NCBI GenBank assembly: GCA_942492445.1 | Contig: CALOEW010000071.1 | Location: 1-12,230, forward strand | Source: NORP240 sp942492445 | GTDB taxonomy: Bacteria > Pseudomonadota > Gammaproteobacteria > Pseudomonadales > Pseudohongiellaceae | Length of the DNA stretch: 12,230 nucleotides | Reading direction: 5' to 3' | In this document: piece after piece, positions 1-7,702 of the stretch | Numbering within the stretch: position 1 is the stretch's first letter | How the letters are laid out: every line of letters begins with the position of its first letter | Program-made: the position numbers and the translations under genes | Notes under the pieces: generated by a model | Databases searched by the model: none | Told to the model about the DNA's origin: nothing | Seen by the model: only the letters and a program-made list of their open reading frames with translations

Positions 1-470
1 TTTGGCAGCACTGGCGCAAAATCGACCACGACCGCCTGGGAGCCTGGTTGATGCGGGTTGCCCACAATTCGGTTGTTGATCATCTGCGTCGGCACAAGAA
101 CGAACAACAGCGAGTCGATATGCCGGACACTCTGGAAGAGGCCGTGGCGGTGCAGGATCCGGGGCTGGAATCCGAGGAATTCCGGCGCGCTCTGGAAACC
201 GCGATCAGTGCGCTGACCGATCCTCACCGCAGTATCGTCATTATGCGCGATATCCAGGGGCTCAGTTATCAGGAGATTGAACAGACGCTCAATCTGAATC
301 AGAGCCAGGTGAAAGTCTACCTGCATCGGGCCAGGCGACAGCTGCGGCAGAACCGGGTGTTGAGAGGGCTGGCCGCTGACCGGAATCTGCAGGGCGCTCA
401 GAACATCAGCGGTGGAAGCAGCCTTGTGTTGAAGACTGACAAAGAGGGAATGAGTCATGCAGACCAATAA
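1..470 (+). CDS. ECF-type RNA polymerase sigma factor, 5' end outside window
   Basis: This is the C-terminal part of a sigma-70 family factor of the extracytoplasmic-function class. The reading frame is already open at base 3 and runs to the stop at 468-470, so the true start lies upstream. The first codons, WQHWRKIDHDRLGAWLMRVA then HNSVVDHLRRHK, match the end of region 2. After an acidic linker, region 4 is clear: ALTDPHRSIVIMRDIQGLSY, then QEIEQTLNLNQSQVKVYLHR ending in ARRQLRQ, the helix-turn-helix that binds the -35 element. About 45 residues follow region 4, a longer tail than usual. The stop lies 14 bases inside the next gene, a zinc-finger anti-sigma factor, so the two are probably translationally coupled. 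The family role is known; the regulon cannot be read here. The downstream DUF4252 gene is a likely target or partner. Confidence 0.93.
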   Translation, partial: WQHWRKIDHDRLGAWLMRVAHNSVVDHLRRHKNEQQRVDMPDTLEEAVAVQDPGLESEEFRRALETAISALTDPHRSIVIMRDIQGLSYQEIEQTLNLNQSQVKVYLHRARRQLRQNRVLRGLAADRNLQGAQNISGGSSLVLKTDKEGMSHADQ

Positions 471-1125
471 CAGCTCGCAGTGCCAGCTTTTCCAGCTGCA
501 TATCGATGCTTTTCTGGACCGGGAGCTGGAGCCGGCACGGCTGGCGGAACTCCAGACGCACATGGGGCAATGTGAGTCCTGCAGCCGGGAGCTGGCTTAT
601 GCACAGGAGCTGCACCGGGCAGTGGCGGGCCTGCCGATCCTGGATTGCCCGGATGCGGCGCTGGAACCGATAGACAGGCTTTTCCATGCCGGCGGCAGGG
701 CGGTTGAGACTAAATCGGATCACCTCTATGAAAAGGGCGGTGTCGGTAAAGAGAGCTCGATTTCGGCCCTGCTGGCGCTTTTCCATAGCCTGCCCGCACC
801 CTTACGCATCGGTGTGACAGCGGCGGCGACGATGCTACTGGTGATCGGCGCAGGATGGAGTCTGCTGGTGCCCGGATCCAATCCCGAACTTGCCGGACAG
901 CCCTCGGACCGGGCAGCGCAGTCGCAATACACCCAGGCCGAAGTCACGAAGGCACTACAGGACCTGGAACTGGCGCTCGACTACCTGGAACAGATCAGTG
1001 CCAGAACTGAAGTCATGATTGAAGACCGGTTTCTGCTGCGGCAACTCGAAGATACGATCAATGCGTCACTTACGACGGATCCGCGCAACCAACGTCAGAG
1101 TTCCAGAGGTGGCGGACCGATTTAG
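457..1125 (+). CDS. membrane-anchored zinc-finger anti-sigma factor
   Basis: A 222-residue protein that probably sequesters the sigma factor encoded just upstream. The N-terminal cytoplasmic part has a ZAS-type zinc-binding motif, H35-x3-C39-x2-C42, with a further histidine at position 15, which is typical of anti-sigma domains. One hydrophobic segment at about residues 117-137 (IGVTAAATMLLVIGAGW) should span the inner membrane. The remaining 85 residues would face the periplasm and contain a helical stretch, LQDLELALDYLEQI, that could form a coiled coil. The start at 457 overlaps the sigma gene by 14 bases, with an AGAGGGA ribosome site at 443-449. This order and overlap are usual for sigma/anti-sigma pairs. 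The signal it senses is unknown. The sequence after the membrane helix is family-specific and I do not recognise it. Confidence 0.87.
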   Translation: MQTNNSSQCQLFQLHIDAFLDRELEPARLAELQTHMGQCESCSRELAYAQELHRAVAGLPILDCPDAALEPIDRLFHAGGRAVETKSDHLYEKGGVGKESSISALLALFHSLPAPLRIGVTAAATMLLVIGAGWSLLVPGSNPELAGQPSDRAAQSQYTQAEVTKALQDLELALDYLEQISARTEVMIEDRFLLRQLEDTINASLTTDPRNQRQSSRGGGPI

Positions 1126-1160
1126 CAAGTTCAACAGTTTGCCCTACAGCCAGTATTAAA

Positions 1161-1164
1161 GAGG
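1161..1164 (+). promoter_or_regulatory. ribosome binding site of the DUF4252 gene
   Basis: GAGG, within AAAGAGGTAAGG, lies 8 bases before the ATG at 1173. It supports that start and suggests the gene is translated independently of the anti-sigma gene, which ends 47 bases upstream. Confidence 0.6.
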
Positions 1165-1172
1165 TAAGGTCT

Positions 1173-1745
1173 ATGAAATTCAGAACTATTGTGTTGATGA
1201 CAGTTGCCGGTCTGGCGTTTTGCCAGCCAGTCCTGGCCCAGGACAGCGAATTGCTGGATCACCCCGGCTACGTGGATTTCACCGAATTGAGCCAGATTGC
1301 CGGGAGCGAACCGAATGTGGAGGTCAGTCTCAAGGAACCGTTGCTGAACCTGATTACCAACATACTGAAAAATAACGACGAATCCGCTGCCCGGTTCCTG
1401 TCAACCCTGATCCGGGTGAATGTACGGGTCTACGACAGCAGCCGCATCGATGCGGAACTGATGGCGTCCACCATGTCTTCCATCGCTCAGCGCCTGGATG
1501 TCAGCAACTGGGACAGGGTGGTTCGAGTCCGTGAAGGAAGCGACCACGTGGACGTTTATTTCCGGCTCTCCGAGGACGCCCAATTGATTCAGGGAATAGC
1601 CATTATGGTGGCCGAGCCGGAGGAAACCGTACTGGTCAATATAGTCGGAAACATCAGCCCCGAGGACCTCAGTGCAATCGGTGCCCGGTTCAATATCGAG
1701 GAACTTGCTGAAATTGACTACGACCATAGTGATGACAATGATTAA
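1173..1745 (+). CDS. secreted DUF4252 domain protein
   Basis: A 190-residue exported protein. The N-terminus is a Sec signal peptide (MKFRT, a hydrophobic core, then QPVLA) with probable cleavage after Ala22. The cysteine at 17 lies inside the core and is not a lipobox, so a soluble periplasmic protein is more likely than a lipoprotein. The mature part begins HPGYVDFTEL and continues with VNVRVYDSS, then a stretch on decision-like residues DVSNWDRVVRVREGSDHVDV and an IVGNISPEDL segment. This pattern is typical of DUF4252, a family of unknown function often encoded beside ECF sigma and anti-sigma genes, as here. The C-terminal tail is very acidic (DYDHSDDND). It most likely belongs to the sigma operon and may be a product of the regulon or part of the envelope stress response; that role is inferred from context. 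Confidence 0.8.
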   Translation: MKFRTIVLMTVAGLAFCQPVLAQDSELLDHPGYVDFTELSQIAGSEPNVEVSLKEPLLNLITNILKNNDESAARFLSTLIRVNVRVYDSSRIDAELMASTMSSIAQRLDVSNWDRVVRVREGSDHVDVYFRLSEDAQLIQGIAIMVAEPEETVLVNIVGNISPEDLSAIGARFNIEELAEIDYDHSDDND

Positions 1746-1804
1746 GTGTCCAGTCCTAACACCTACGGGGTTGACAGCGCGATTGCAGGGTTTCAGCTGC
1801 TGAG

Positions 1805-4033
1805 TTACTGTGGAACGGCAGATTTTCGAACAGTAACCGGAATCGACTTGAAAGCAGGAGTGCAACTGCGTTGATCGGTCACCTGTGAAATAAGTACATT
1901 GGCTTCCGGGAAATACGTCATTACATTGCCTTCATGGATATCAGACCAGGCAACCTTGAGGGCTTTCATTTCACCGGTTTCATTACTCAGGTCGACCGCT
2001 TCCCCTTCCTGGACCCCCAGTTTGTCCATATCCCGGTGATTCATGTACAACACTTGCCTGTGGGCCTGTCCTCTGTAGACATCCTTCTCGTTGAAAATCA
2101 TGGTATTGAACTGTCCTTCGCTGCGAACCGTGGTCAACAGGAAATCATGCCCGCTGGGTTCCTGCGCGCCGGGCCATTGGCTGGGAACTAGGAAACTTGC
2201 CCTGCCGTCCGGCGTGGGAAATTTCGGTGCGACCAGGTGCCTCCCGGGGATGTGAAATTCCTGCTTGCTGTCATCAATGCTTTCAAGCTCGCTGAAACCG
2301 GGAATAAGCCTGGCAATGGCTTCGCGGATACTGCGGTGTTCTGCAAAACGGTTGAAGTCCAGCACCCCGGGTTGGAATGACCTGGCCTGCAAGCTGCGAG
2401 ACGATCTCCACCTCGGACCAGAGTTGCGGCAGGCGATCGAAGCCGCCGTCGCTCAGCCTGACAAAGTTGAACATGGATTCCTGGCTGGTAGCTTGTTTTT
2501 CCTCGTCCCTGGCACGAACCGGGAGAATGATATTCTCCTGATCGACGCCATAAACGTGGGTCTGGTTGAGGGTGGTACTTAGCATCACTTTGAAGGGGAT
2601 GCTGGACAGCGCCCGTGCCGCGAAGTGGCTGTCGGGTGTGGCGGCGTAAAGGTTTCCCCCAAGCAGAAAGGCGAAATCCATTTCTCTGCGGTGGGCAGAC
2701 TGCAGGCAGGACAGGGTGTCCAGACCGGGGGTTTCAGGCAGGTCGATTTGCAGATGTTGCTGCATGGCCTGCATCACCCGCTCCTTGAGAACGGGGGTGA
2801 AGCCCATGGATCCCACCCCCTGAACGTTACTGTGCCCCCTGAGCGGCAACAGGCCTCGTCCGGAACCTCCCAGCATGCCGCGCAGCAGAGCCAGGTTGCT
2901 GACTGCCTCGATATTCTCAGTGCCATGCTGATGATGGGTCAGCCCCATTCCCCAGGCAAACACGGTATTTCTGGCGGCAGCGTACACGTCCGCGACTTTC
3001 TCCATGGTGTGTCGGGATACTCCCGCAAGTTGTTCCAGACATGACCACGGGATGTTCTCGACAAAACCACGGAAGTCGGAAAAACCGTTGCAGAAGTTGG
3101 TGATGAATTCACTATCCTCAGCCGCGGTCGAGCACCGATTTGGCGACGCCGCTGAGGAACGCCGCATCGCCGCCAATGGAGGGCTGGACGTAAAGCGATG
3201 CGACTTCGCTGCCGCCGGCGATCATCGAGCGGAAGTTACTGGGCGACGCAAATCGCACCAGTCCTGCTTCCTTGACCGGGTTGATGACAACCACTTCGCC
3301 CCCTCGCTGTCGGCATTCTATCAGCGTCTTGACGAACCCAGGGTGGTTGGATGCTGGATTTGCCCCGATCACGAATATCAGGTCGGCCTTATGCAGGTCT
3401 GCATACTGGATGGTCGCTGTACCGGTTCCTATGGCCGATTTGAGCCCGACGCCCGACGCCCGACGCCGGAGGCCTGGTGGCAATAATAGGAACAGTTGTT
3501 CACGTGATTGCTGCCGTAGGCCCTGGCAAATTACTGCAATAAAAGGCTGCTTCGTTGGATGAGCGCCCGGAGGCATAGAAAAAGCTCCGCTCGGGTGCAG
3601 TCGTTTTCATGCGCCCGGCAATTAGGCTTATCGCCTTTTTGTAATCGATGGGTTCATAATAATGGTGTCCGGCTGGCTTGTGCAGGGGTTGACCAATACG
3701 GCCCAGGTCTTCCAGTTGCTTGCCGGTAAGTTGCTGCAGTTCGGCAATGCTGTTATGGGTAAAAATCTCCGGGGGAATGGGCTCCCGGATATCGCTCAAT
3801 TGCGCCTGAATGTTCTTGTTGCAGATTTCCACGCGCCTGCTGAACTCGTTGTGCAGGCCACCGCGCTGACCTCCGGTGCCAAAGGCGCAGGCCTTGCAGT
3901 CGTTTTTTGACCTGACTGCGGCTGCCAGTTTGCCGGGCCCGACCTTGTTGGCACAGGAAAGCACGTATTCGATGGCCTTGAATCCGCCGCCGATAACCTG
4001 CCCGGGATGTTCCTCTTTCTTGTTCCTGCTCAT
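1805..4033 (-). pseudogene. FdhF/YdeP-family molybdopterin oxidoreductase, broken by several frameshifts and a stop
   Basis: Four minus-strand fragments in different frames join into one protein of about 740 codons, the normal family length. The parts are 4033 to about 3541 (Cys motif NDCKACAFGTGGQRGG), about 3460 to 3118 (GVGLKSAIGTGTATIQYADL, VIGANPASNHPGF), about 3117 to 2370 (NTVFAWGMGLTHHQHGTENI, LLPLRGHSNVQGVGSMGF) and about 2364 to 1805 (molybdopterin dinucleotide-binding C-terminus, EGQFNTMIFNEKDVYRGQ). Lesions, reading along the gene: a missing base at the T-run (A-run 3541-3544 on the plus strand); a TAA codon at 3533-3531 after a glutamine, where Leu is expected; a 7-base unit in three copies at 3444-3467, adding 14 bases; a frameshift near 3115-3124; and a frameshift in the CCCCGGG run at 2365-2371. 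Intact relatives are formate-dehydrogenase-like cytoplasmic enzymes, and the substrate of this subgroup is uncertain. The gene starts inside the upstream membrane gene with an ATGA overlap. Some single-base indels could be sequencing error; the heptamer expansion and nonsense codon are less easily so. Confidence 0.87.
3444..3467. repeat. 7-base tandem repeat, about 3.4 copies, inside the broken oxidoreductase gene
   Basis: The plus strand shows cccgacg at 3445-3451, 3452-3458 and 3459-3465, with the period extending one base before and two bases after. On the coding (minus) strand one copy gives the expected family sequence, HQASGVGLKSAIGTG. Three copies add 14 bases, which is not a multiple of three, so the frame changes. 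Slipped-strand expansion is the simplest origin. Confidence 0.9.
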
Positions 4034-4425
4034 GGTGACTCCAGTCCAGTAACCTCCATGCGTTCGCTGTCGGCAACGGTAATGCGAATCCCTTCGGTGG
4101 TTGTGAATGAGCGACTGTCCAGCTGGTATTTGTATACCTGGTAGGTGGCCGGCTCCGAGAGGCCGTCCCGGAACAGGTTGACAGTAACCACGGTGTGGTC
4201 ATCCTGCCAGCGCAGATAGTAGACGATTGCTCCGGTGCCGAACATGAGAATAAGGAACAGGTAGGCGGCAGTGCGCAAATCGGAGGTCCCGGTGGTTTCC
4301 GGCCTGCCTGGCGCGGGGGTATCGCCACCGGAGGGTGATCTCCCGGTGCCCGTGTCGTTGCGCTGTCTGACAACCAGTATCGCGATCAGAATAACCGCAA
4401 CGGTCAGAAGGATTTTTCCCAGCAT
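4030..4425 (-). CDS. small two-helix membrane protein, coupled to the oxidoreductase gene
   Basis: A 131-residue protein I cannot name. An N-terminal hydrophobic helix at residues 1-19 (MLGKILLTVAVILIAILVV) is followed by a basic stretch and a flexible Gly/Pro/Thr-rich linker (about 20-50). A second helix lies at about 53-71 (AAYLFLILMFGTGAIVYYL). The last 60 residues form a soluble domain with alternating hydrophobic residues (VVTVNLF, ATYQVYKYQLD, IRITVADSERMEV), suggesting beta strands. Both ends of the linker would lie on one side of the membrane and the C-terminal domain on the other. Its TGA stop at 4032-4030 overlaps the ATG of the oxidoreductase (4033-4031), so the two were co-translated and it may serve that enzyme. 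It remains intact although its partner is broken. No strong ribosome site is visible just before the ATG. Confidence 0.7.
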   Translation of the reverse strand: MLGKILLTVAVILIAILVVRQRNDTGTGRSPSGGDTPAPGRPETTGTSDLRTAAYLFLILMFGTGAIVYYLRWQDDHTVVTVNLFRDGLSEPATYQVYKYQLDSRSFTTTEGIRITVADSERMEVTGLESP

Positions 4426-4458
4426 GCAATGTAGTCCGATGTCGCTCCAGGGGAACAG

Positions 4459-4464
4459 ATGATA
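4459..4464 (-). promoter_or_regulatory. possible -10 box for the minus-strand operon
   Basis: On the minus strand TATCAT, one mismatch from TATAAT, lies 34 bases before the ATG of the small membrane gene. No good -35 box sits at the right distance (the best is about TGGCAA). It is in the divergent intergenic region, where a promoter is expected. Confidence 0.27.
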
Positions 4465-4601
4465 ACAACCGCCCTCCGGTCTTTGCCAGCTTCCTCCGGA
4501 TGTTGCCGTACCGGGAATCCCTGATCAATCATGGCACAGCACCAGCCTCCAGAGGAGTGTGCTGAAGAGGCGCATTGAACCGTACTGACAATGTTATCCG
4601 C

Positions 4602-4631
4602 TTGTTGCCGGTACTGAGCAGGGGTTACGAT
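4602..4631 (+). promoter_or_regulatory. weak sigma-70-like promoter candidate for the ATP-grasp/acyltransferase operon
   Basis: TTGTTG at 4602-4607 and TACGAT at 4626-4631 are separated by 18 bases. Each box matches the consensus at only four of six positions, so this is a suggestion based mainly on its place upstream of the operon. Confidence 0.22.
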
Positions 4632-4780
4632 AGTCAGCGAAGCATCTTCTGCAATCCCCGTGGCTCGGGAATTGCCGACATGGGGGACGGGCCAGCGAAA
4701 GAACCGTGGTGGTCTGTTATTCAGCAGGAGCAGAAGTTTATCTCGAGTGGCGCGCAGCAGGTCCGGACCTGGAAGAGCAA

Positions 4781-5899
4781 ATGGCAGACAGCGACGATCA
4801 GTGTGTATTCATTACGGCGGGTATGCCCGAGTTGGACAATGACGGCAGTCCCGTGTCGTTCTTTGAATTCTGGCCTGCCTGGCTGATGTATCTTCCTGTT
4901 GCTGCGCAGTGGTTGCTCCTGTCCCTGCGATATCGGAGCCTGACACTACCCCTGATCGCCAATCCGGCGATTCCACTTTCCGGGATGGTGGGAGTCTCCA
5001 AAACCGAGGTATTCCGACGGGCCGGAAAAGTAGCCTCCGCCTGGATACTGCCCTGGGTCGAGTACCGGATCAGTAACAGGCCACTTCCATGCCAGCTTAG
5101 CGAGGTGGCTGAATTGCTGGTTGGTGCCGGTCTGGAGCTGCCGGTAGTCGGGAAGCCCAGCGTGGGATGCCGAGGAGCCGGAGTCAGGTTGTTGCACACG
5201 GAACAGGATCTGCAAGGCTACCTGGGCAGCTACCCGGAAGCCGCGACGGTTCATTTCCAGAAGCTGGCGCCCTGGGAAGCCGAAGCCGGTGTGTTTTACG
5301 TCAGGCATCCTCGGAGCAGGACCGGTAAGATCACGTCGCTGACCTTCAAGTACCTGCCCTACGTGGTAGGCGACGGAACTTCGACTCTTGCCGAACTTCT
5401 GGCCCGGGACCCGAGGGCCGGGCGCCTGCAGCACCTGTACCGTGGCCGCCATGAAAGTCATTGGGACAAAGTTATCAGACAGGGCCAGCCCTATCGGCTG
5501 GTATTCTCCGCCAGTCACTGCCGGGGTGCCGTTTTCCGGGACGGGCGTCACTATGTCACCGACCAACTGTCAAAAACACTTGATAGGATTTTTGACGACA
5601 TACCGGGATTTCATTATGGGCGGCTGGATATCAAATTTCAGGATTTGCAGAGTCTCCGGATGGGCCGGAATTTCGCGATCATTGAAATCAACGGTGCAAG
5701 TTCCGAGGCGATTCATATCTGGGACAGAAACACCGGGTTAAAGGAAGCGGTTACTACTTTGCTTACTCAATACCGCACTCTGTTCAGGCTTGGCCATGCC
5801 AACCGTTGCCTGGGGCATCGTCCTCCGGGCCTGCGGGCCTTATGGAACGCCTGGCGCCATGAAAGCCGGCTGGTCAATCAATACCCGGCAAACGACTGA
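4781..5899 (+). CDS. ATP-grasp superfamily ligase (D-alanine-D-alanine-ligase-like fold)
   Basis: A 372-residue enzyme predicted to join a carboxylate to an amine or thiol with ATP; the substrates are unknown. After a short acidic N-terminus comes FFEFWPAWLMYLPVAAQWLL, a hydrophobic motif of this subgroup that may associate with the membrane. A conserved PLIANPAIPLSGMVG follows. ATP-grasp features are then seen in order: Lys125 in VVGKPSVGCRGAGV with its glycine-rich loop; LPYVVGDGTSTLAELL, resembling cyanophycin-synthetase-type ATP-grasp domains; and the metal ligands Asp283 (RLDIKF), Glu302 and Asn304 (IIEINGASSEA). I prefer ATG 4781 because GGAAGAG lies 3-5 bases upstream. GTG 4706 (25 residues longer) and ATG 4823 (14 shorter, starting MPELDNDG) are possible. 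The next gene, a fused lipid acyltransferase, starts 40 bases after the stop, so a shared product such as an amino-acid-containing lipid is plausible, as inference. It is not the housekeeping Ddl. Confidence 0.8.
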   Translation: MADSDDQCVFITAGMPELDNDGSPVSFFEFWPAWLMYLPVAAQWLLLSLRYRSLTLPLIANPAIPLSGMVGVSKTEVFRRAGKVASAWILPWVEYRISNRPLPCQLSEVAELLVGAGLELPVVGKPSVGCRGAGVRLLHTEQDLQGYLGSYPEAATVHFQKLAPWEAEAGVFYVRHPRSRTGKITSLTFKYLPYVVGDGTSTLAELLARDPRAGRLQHLYRGRHESHWDKVIRQGQPYRLVFSASHCRGAVFRDGRHYVTDQLSKTLDRIFDDIPGFHYGRLDIKFQDLQSLRMGRNFAIIEINGASSEAIHIWDRNTGLKEAVTTLLTQYRTLFRLGHANRCLGHRPPGLRALWNAWRHESRLVNQYPAND

Positions 5900-5939
5900 T
5901 GAAAACAGATGGATGCGCCGTCGGGCCTGTTCAACAACC

Positions 5940-7670
5940 ATGACTGATCCTTTCAGAGTTACATTGAAATCCAGGCTCTTGAGTGATTGGGCCAATCGCG
6001 CAACCGGTCTTGATGCTATGTCCAGGGCCTACCAGGCCAGACCCGAGGGGCTGGATGCCCCGGGTTTCCTTGCCTTCATACTGCAAACTCTCGGAGTTTC
6101 CCTGCAGGTCAATAACCGGGAAAACCTGGCCGGTCTACCCAGGCAGGGTCCGCTTCTTGTCGTTGCCAATCACCCACTGGGGGGGCTGGAAGGCGTTGCC
6201 CTGGCACTGTTGCTGACTGAAATCCGCCCCGACCTTCGAGTACTGGCCAATGAGCTGCTGTGTCGTATCCCCGAACTGGCGGATCTGTTTATAGGGGTCG
6301 ATGTGCTGTCCAGAAAGGGAAGCGGACGGAATCTGTCAGGACTTCGGCAGGTCCATAATCACCTCGCCGGTGGCGGTGCACTGCTTGTGTTTCCGGCCGG
6401 CATGGTGGCAACCTACGAATTCCGACACCGCGCCATCATAGACCGGCACTGGGATCGACTGACAGGACAGCTGGTGAAGCGCCACGGATGTACTTGCGTA
6501 CCCGTTCATGTCGGCGGTCGCAACAGTGTCGGTTTTTACCTGGCCGGCCTCGTTCATCCGCGATTGCGCACCGCACTTCTGCCGCGCCAACTGTTAAACA
6601 AGCAAGGATTCCGGCTGCCGCTGACCTTCGGGGAAAGCATTCCCTTCCAGGAGCTGGCAGCCCTGGAAAGTCCCGGTGCGATAACAGAATATCTGCGGAT
6701 CAGCACCGAAGCATTGGGCAGCGACAAGTCCGCCATCCACGACGGACGGCAACAACGCGTTTCCAGGCTTGCCGCTGAACAGAAACGTGATCAACTGCAG
6801 CGGGCGGTGGAAACGCTCGCCGACTGCCGTCTGGTGGAGCACCGTGACTTCGACGTGTACTGCGCGCCCTATGAACGGCTTGGTGTGGTCATGGAGCAGA
6901 TTGCGGTGTCCAGAGAAGTGACCTTCCGTATGGTAGGAGAGGGCACGGGCCTGGCCCGTGACTCCGATCGCTTCGATGCCCACTACCTGCATCTCTTTCT
7001 GTGGGACCGGCAGTCCTGCCGGGTTGCCGGTGCCTACAGGATCGGGCTGGTTGATCAGATCATTTCCCGATCCGGCGTCCGGGGTTTATACACTCGATCC
7101 CTGTATCGTTACAATCAGGCCTTCATCCGCCAGCTGGGCCCGGCAATTGAGATGGGCAGGTCCTTTATCCACCCGGATTACCAGCGCCGACCGGTGGCTT
7201 TAAACCTGTTATGGCGGGGTATAGGCGCCTTCATCAGCATCAACCCCGGGTATCACACCCTGTTCGGGTCGGTCAGTATTTCGCGTCAGTACAAGGACCT
7301 CACCCGTGCGCTCATCGCGGACGCACTTCTGACTCATTATCAGGCGGACAAGTTAACCAGCCTGGTTCGTCCCATAACACCTCACAAAGTACACACCAGG
7401 GTCTGGAGCAGCGACATGCTTGATGCCCTTGCCAATATCAAAATTCTCAGCAAGCTGGTAGGGCGTTGTGACCCGGGCAAGGTTGTACCGGTGTTGTTAC
7501 GGCATTATCTGTCACTGAACGGCAGACTGGTCTGTTTCAATATTCACAATAACTTCAACAGCTCCCTGGAAGGGCTTATTGTGGTGGATCTGAGGACATG
7601 TGATCGGAAACCGCCATTCGCTTCATGGGCGAAGCAGGTTACAATCACTTCCTTGAAGTCCAACGACTGA
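5940..7670 (+). CDS. fused lyso-lipid O-acyltransferase / GNAT N-acyltransferase, OlsF-like
   Basis: A 576-residue two-domain enzyme. Residues about 40-270 form a PlsC/OlsA-type acyltransferase: ANHPLGGLEG gives His78 followed five residues later by Glu84, where this family usually has Asp or Glu, and LLVFPAGM (151-155) takes the place of the FPEG block. Residues about 300-570 resemble OlsB, a GNAT-fold N-acyltransferase: VVMEQIAVSREVTFRMVGEG, then IEMGRSFIHPDYQRR (403-417), close to the OlsB signature. The same domain order occurs in OlsF, known from Serratia to acylate ornithine on nitrogen and then on oxygen to make ornithine lipid at the inner membrane. Ornithine lipid or a related aminolipid is therefore the likely product; the substrate amino acid is not proven. 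The frame is open from 5790, but that would overlap the ATP-grasp gene by 110 bases and adds no recognisable sequence, so ATG 5940 (MTDPFRVTLK) is preferred. Confidence 0.85.
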   Translation: MTDPFRVTLKSRLLSDWANRATGLDAMSRAYQARPEGLDAPGFLAFILQTLGVSLQVNNRENLAGLPRQGPLLVVANHPLGGLEGVALALLLTEIRPDLRVLANELLCRIPELADLFIGVDVLSRKGSGRNLSGLRQVHNHLAGGGALLVFPAGMVATYEFRHRAIIDRHWDRLTGQLVKRHGCTCVPVHVGGRNSVGFYLAGLVHPRLRTALLPRQLLNKQGFRLPLTFGESIPFQELAALESPGAITEYLRISTEALGSDKSAIHDGRQQRVSRLAAEQKRDQLQRAVETLADCRLVEHRDFDVYCAPYERLGVVMEQIAVSREVTFRMVGEGTGLARDSDRFDAHYLHLFLWDRQSCRVAGAYRIGLVDQIISRSGVRGLYTRSLYRYNQAFIRQLGPAIEMGRSFIHPDYQRRPVALNLLWRGIGAFISINPGYHTLFGSVSISRQYKDLTRALIADALLTHYQADKLTSLVRPITPHKVHTRVWSSDMLDALANIKILSKLVGRCDPGKVVPVLLRHYLSLNGRLVCFNIHNNFNSSLEGLIVVDLRTCDRKPPFASWAKQVTITSLKSND

Positions 7671-7702
7671 CCCAATCTGCCTGAGTTCGGGAACCAAGTA
7701 TC

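Larger units (their letters stand above)
4426..4780. other. divergent intergenic region between the two operons
   Basis: About 355 bases separate the minus-strand membrane gene from the preferred start of the ATP-grasp gene. No RNA gene, repeat or convincing terminator is visible. The ATP-grasp frame is open back to 4634 (stop at 4631-4633), so part of this stretch could be coding if the start is GTG 4706. The reading frames starting at 4575 and 4660 show no recognisable protein. The region should hold the promoters of both operons; only weak candidates are seen. Confidence 0.6.

Noticed and set aside
1746..1804. A terminator between the convergent DUF4252 and oxidoreductase genes.
   Set aside because: Only 4-base inverted repeats and no T-run are seen in the 59-base gap.
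3444..3467. The short tandem repeat read as a CRISPR-like or protein-binding array.
   Set aside because: Units are 7 bases with no spacers and lie inside a coding motif, so slippage expansion fits better.
2265..3562. Several plus-strand ORFs of 96-160 codons antisense to the oxidoreductase.
   Set aside because: The minus strand carries clear oxidoreductase motifs over the same bases; the plus-strand products are low-information shadows.
4575..4886. A 103-codon plus-strand ORF before the ATP-grasp gene.
   Set aside because: It overlaps the ATP-grasp start in another frame and has no recognisable features or ribosome site.
5790..5939. N-terminal extension of the acyltransferase from an upstream ATG.
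   Set aside because: It overlaps the ATP-grasp gene by 110 bases and the extra 50 residues have no family resemblance.
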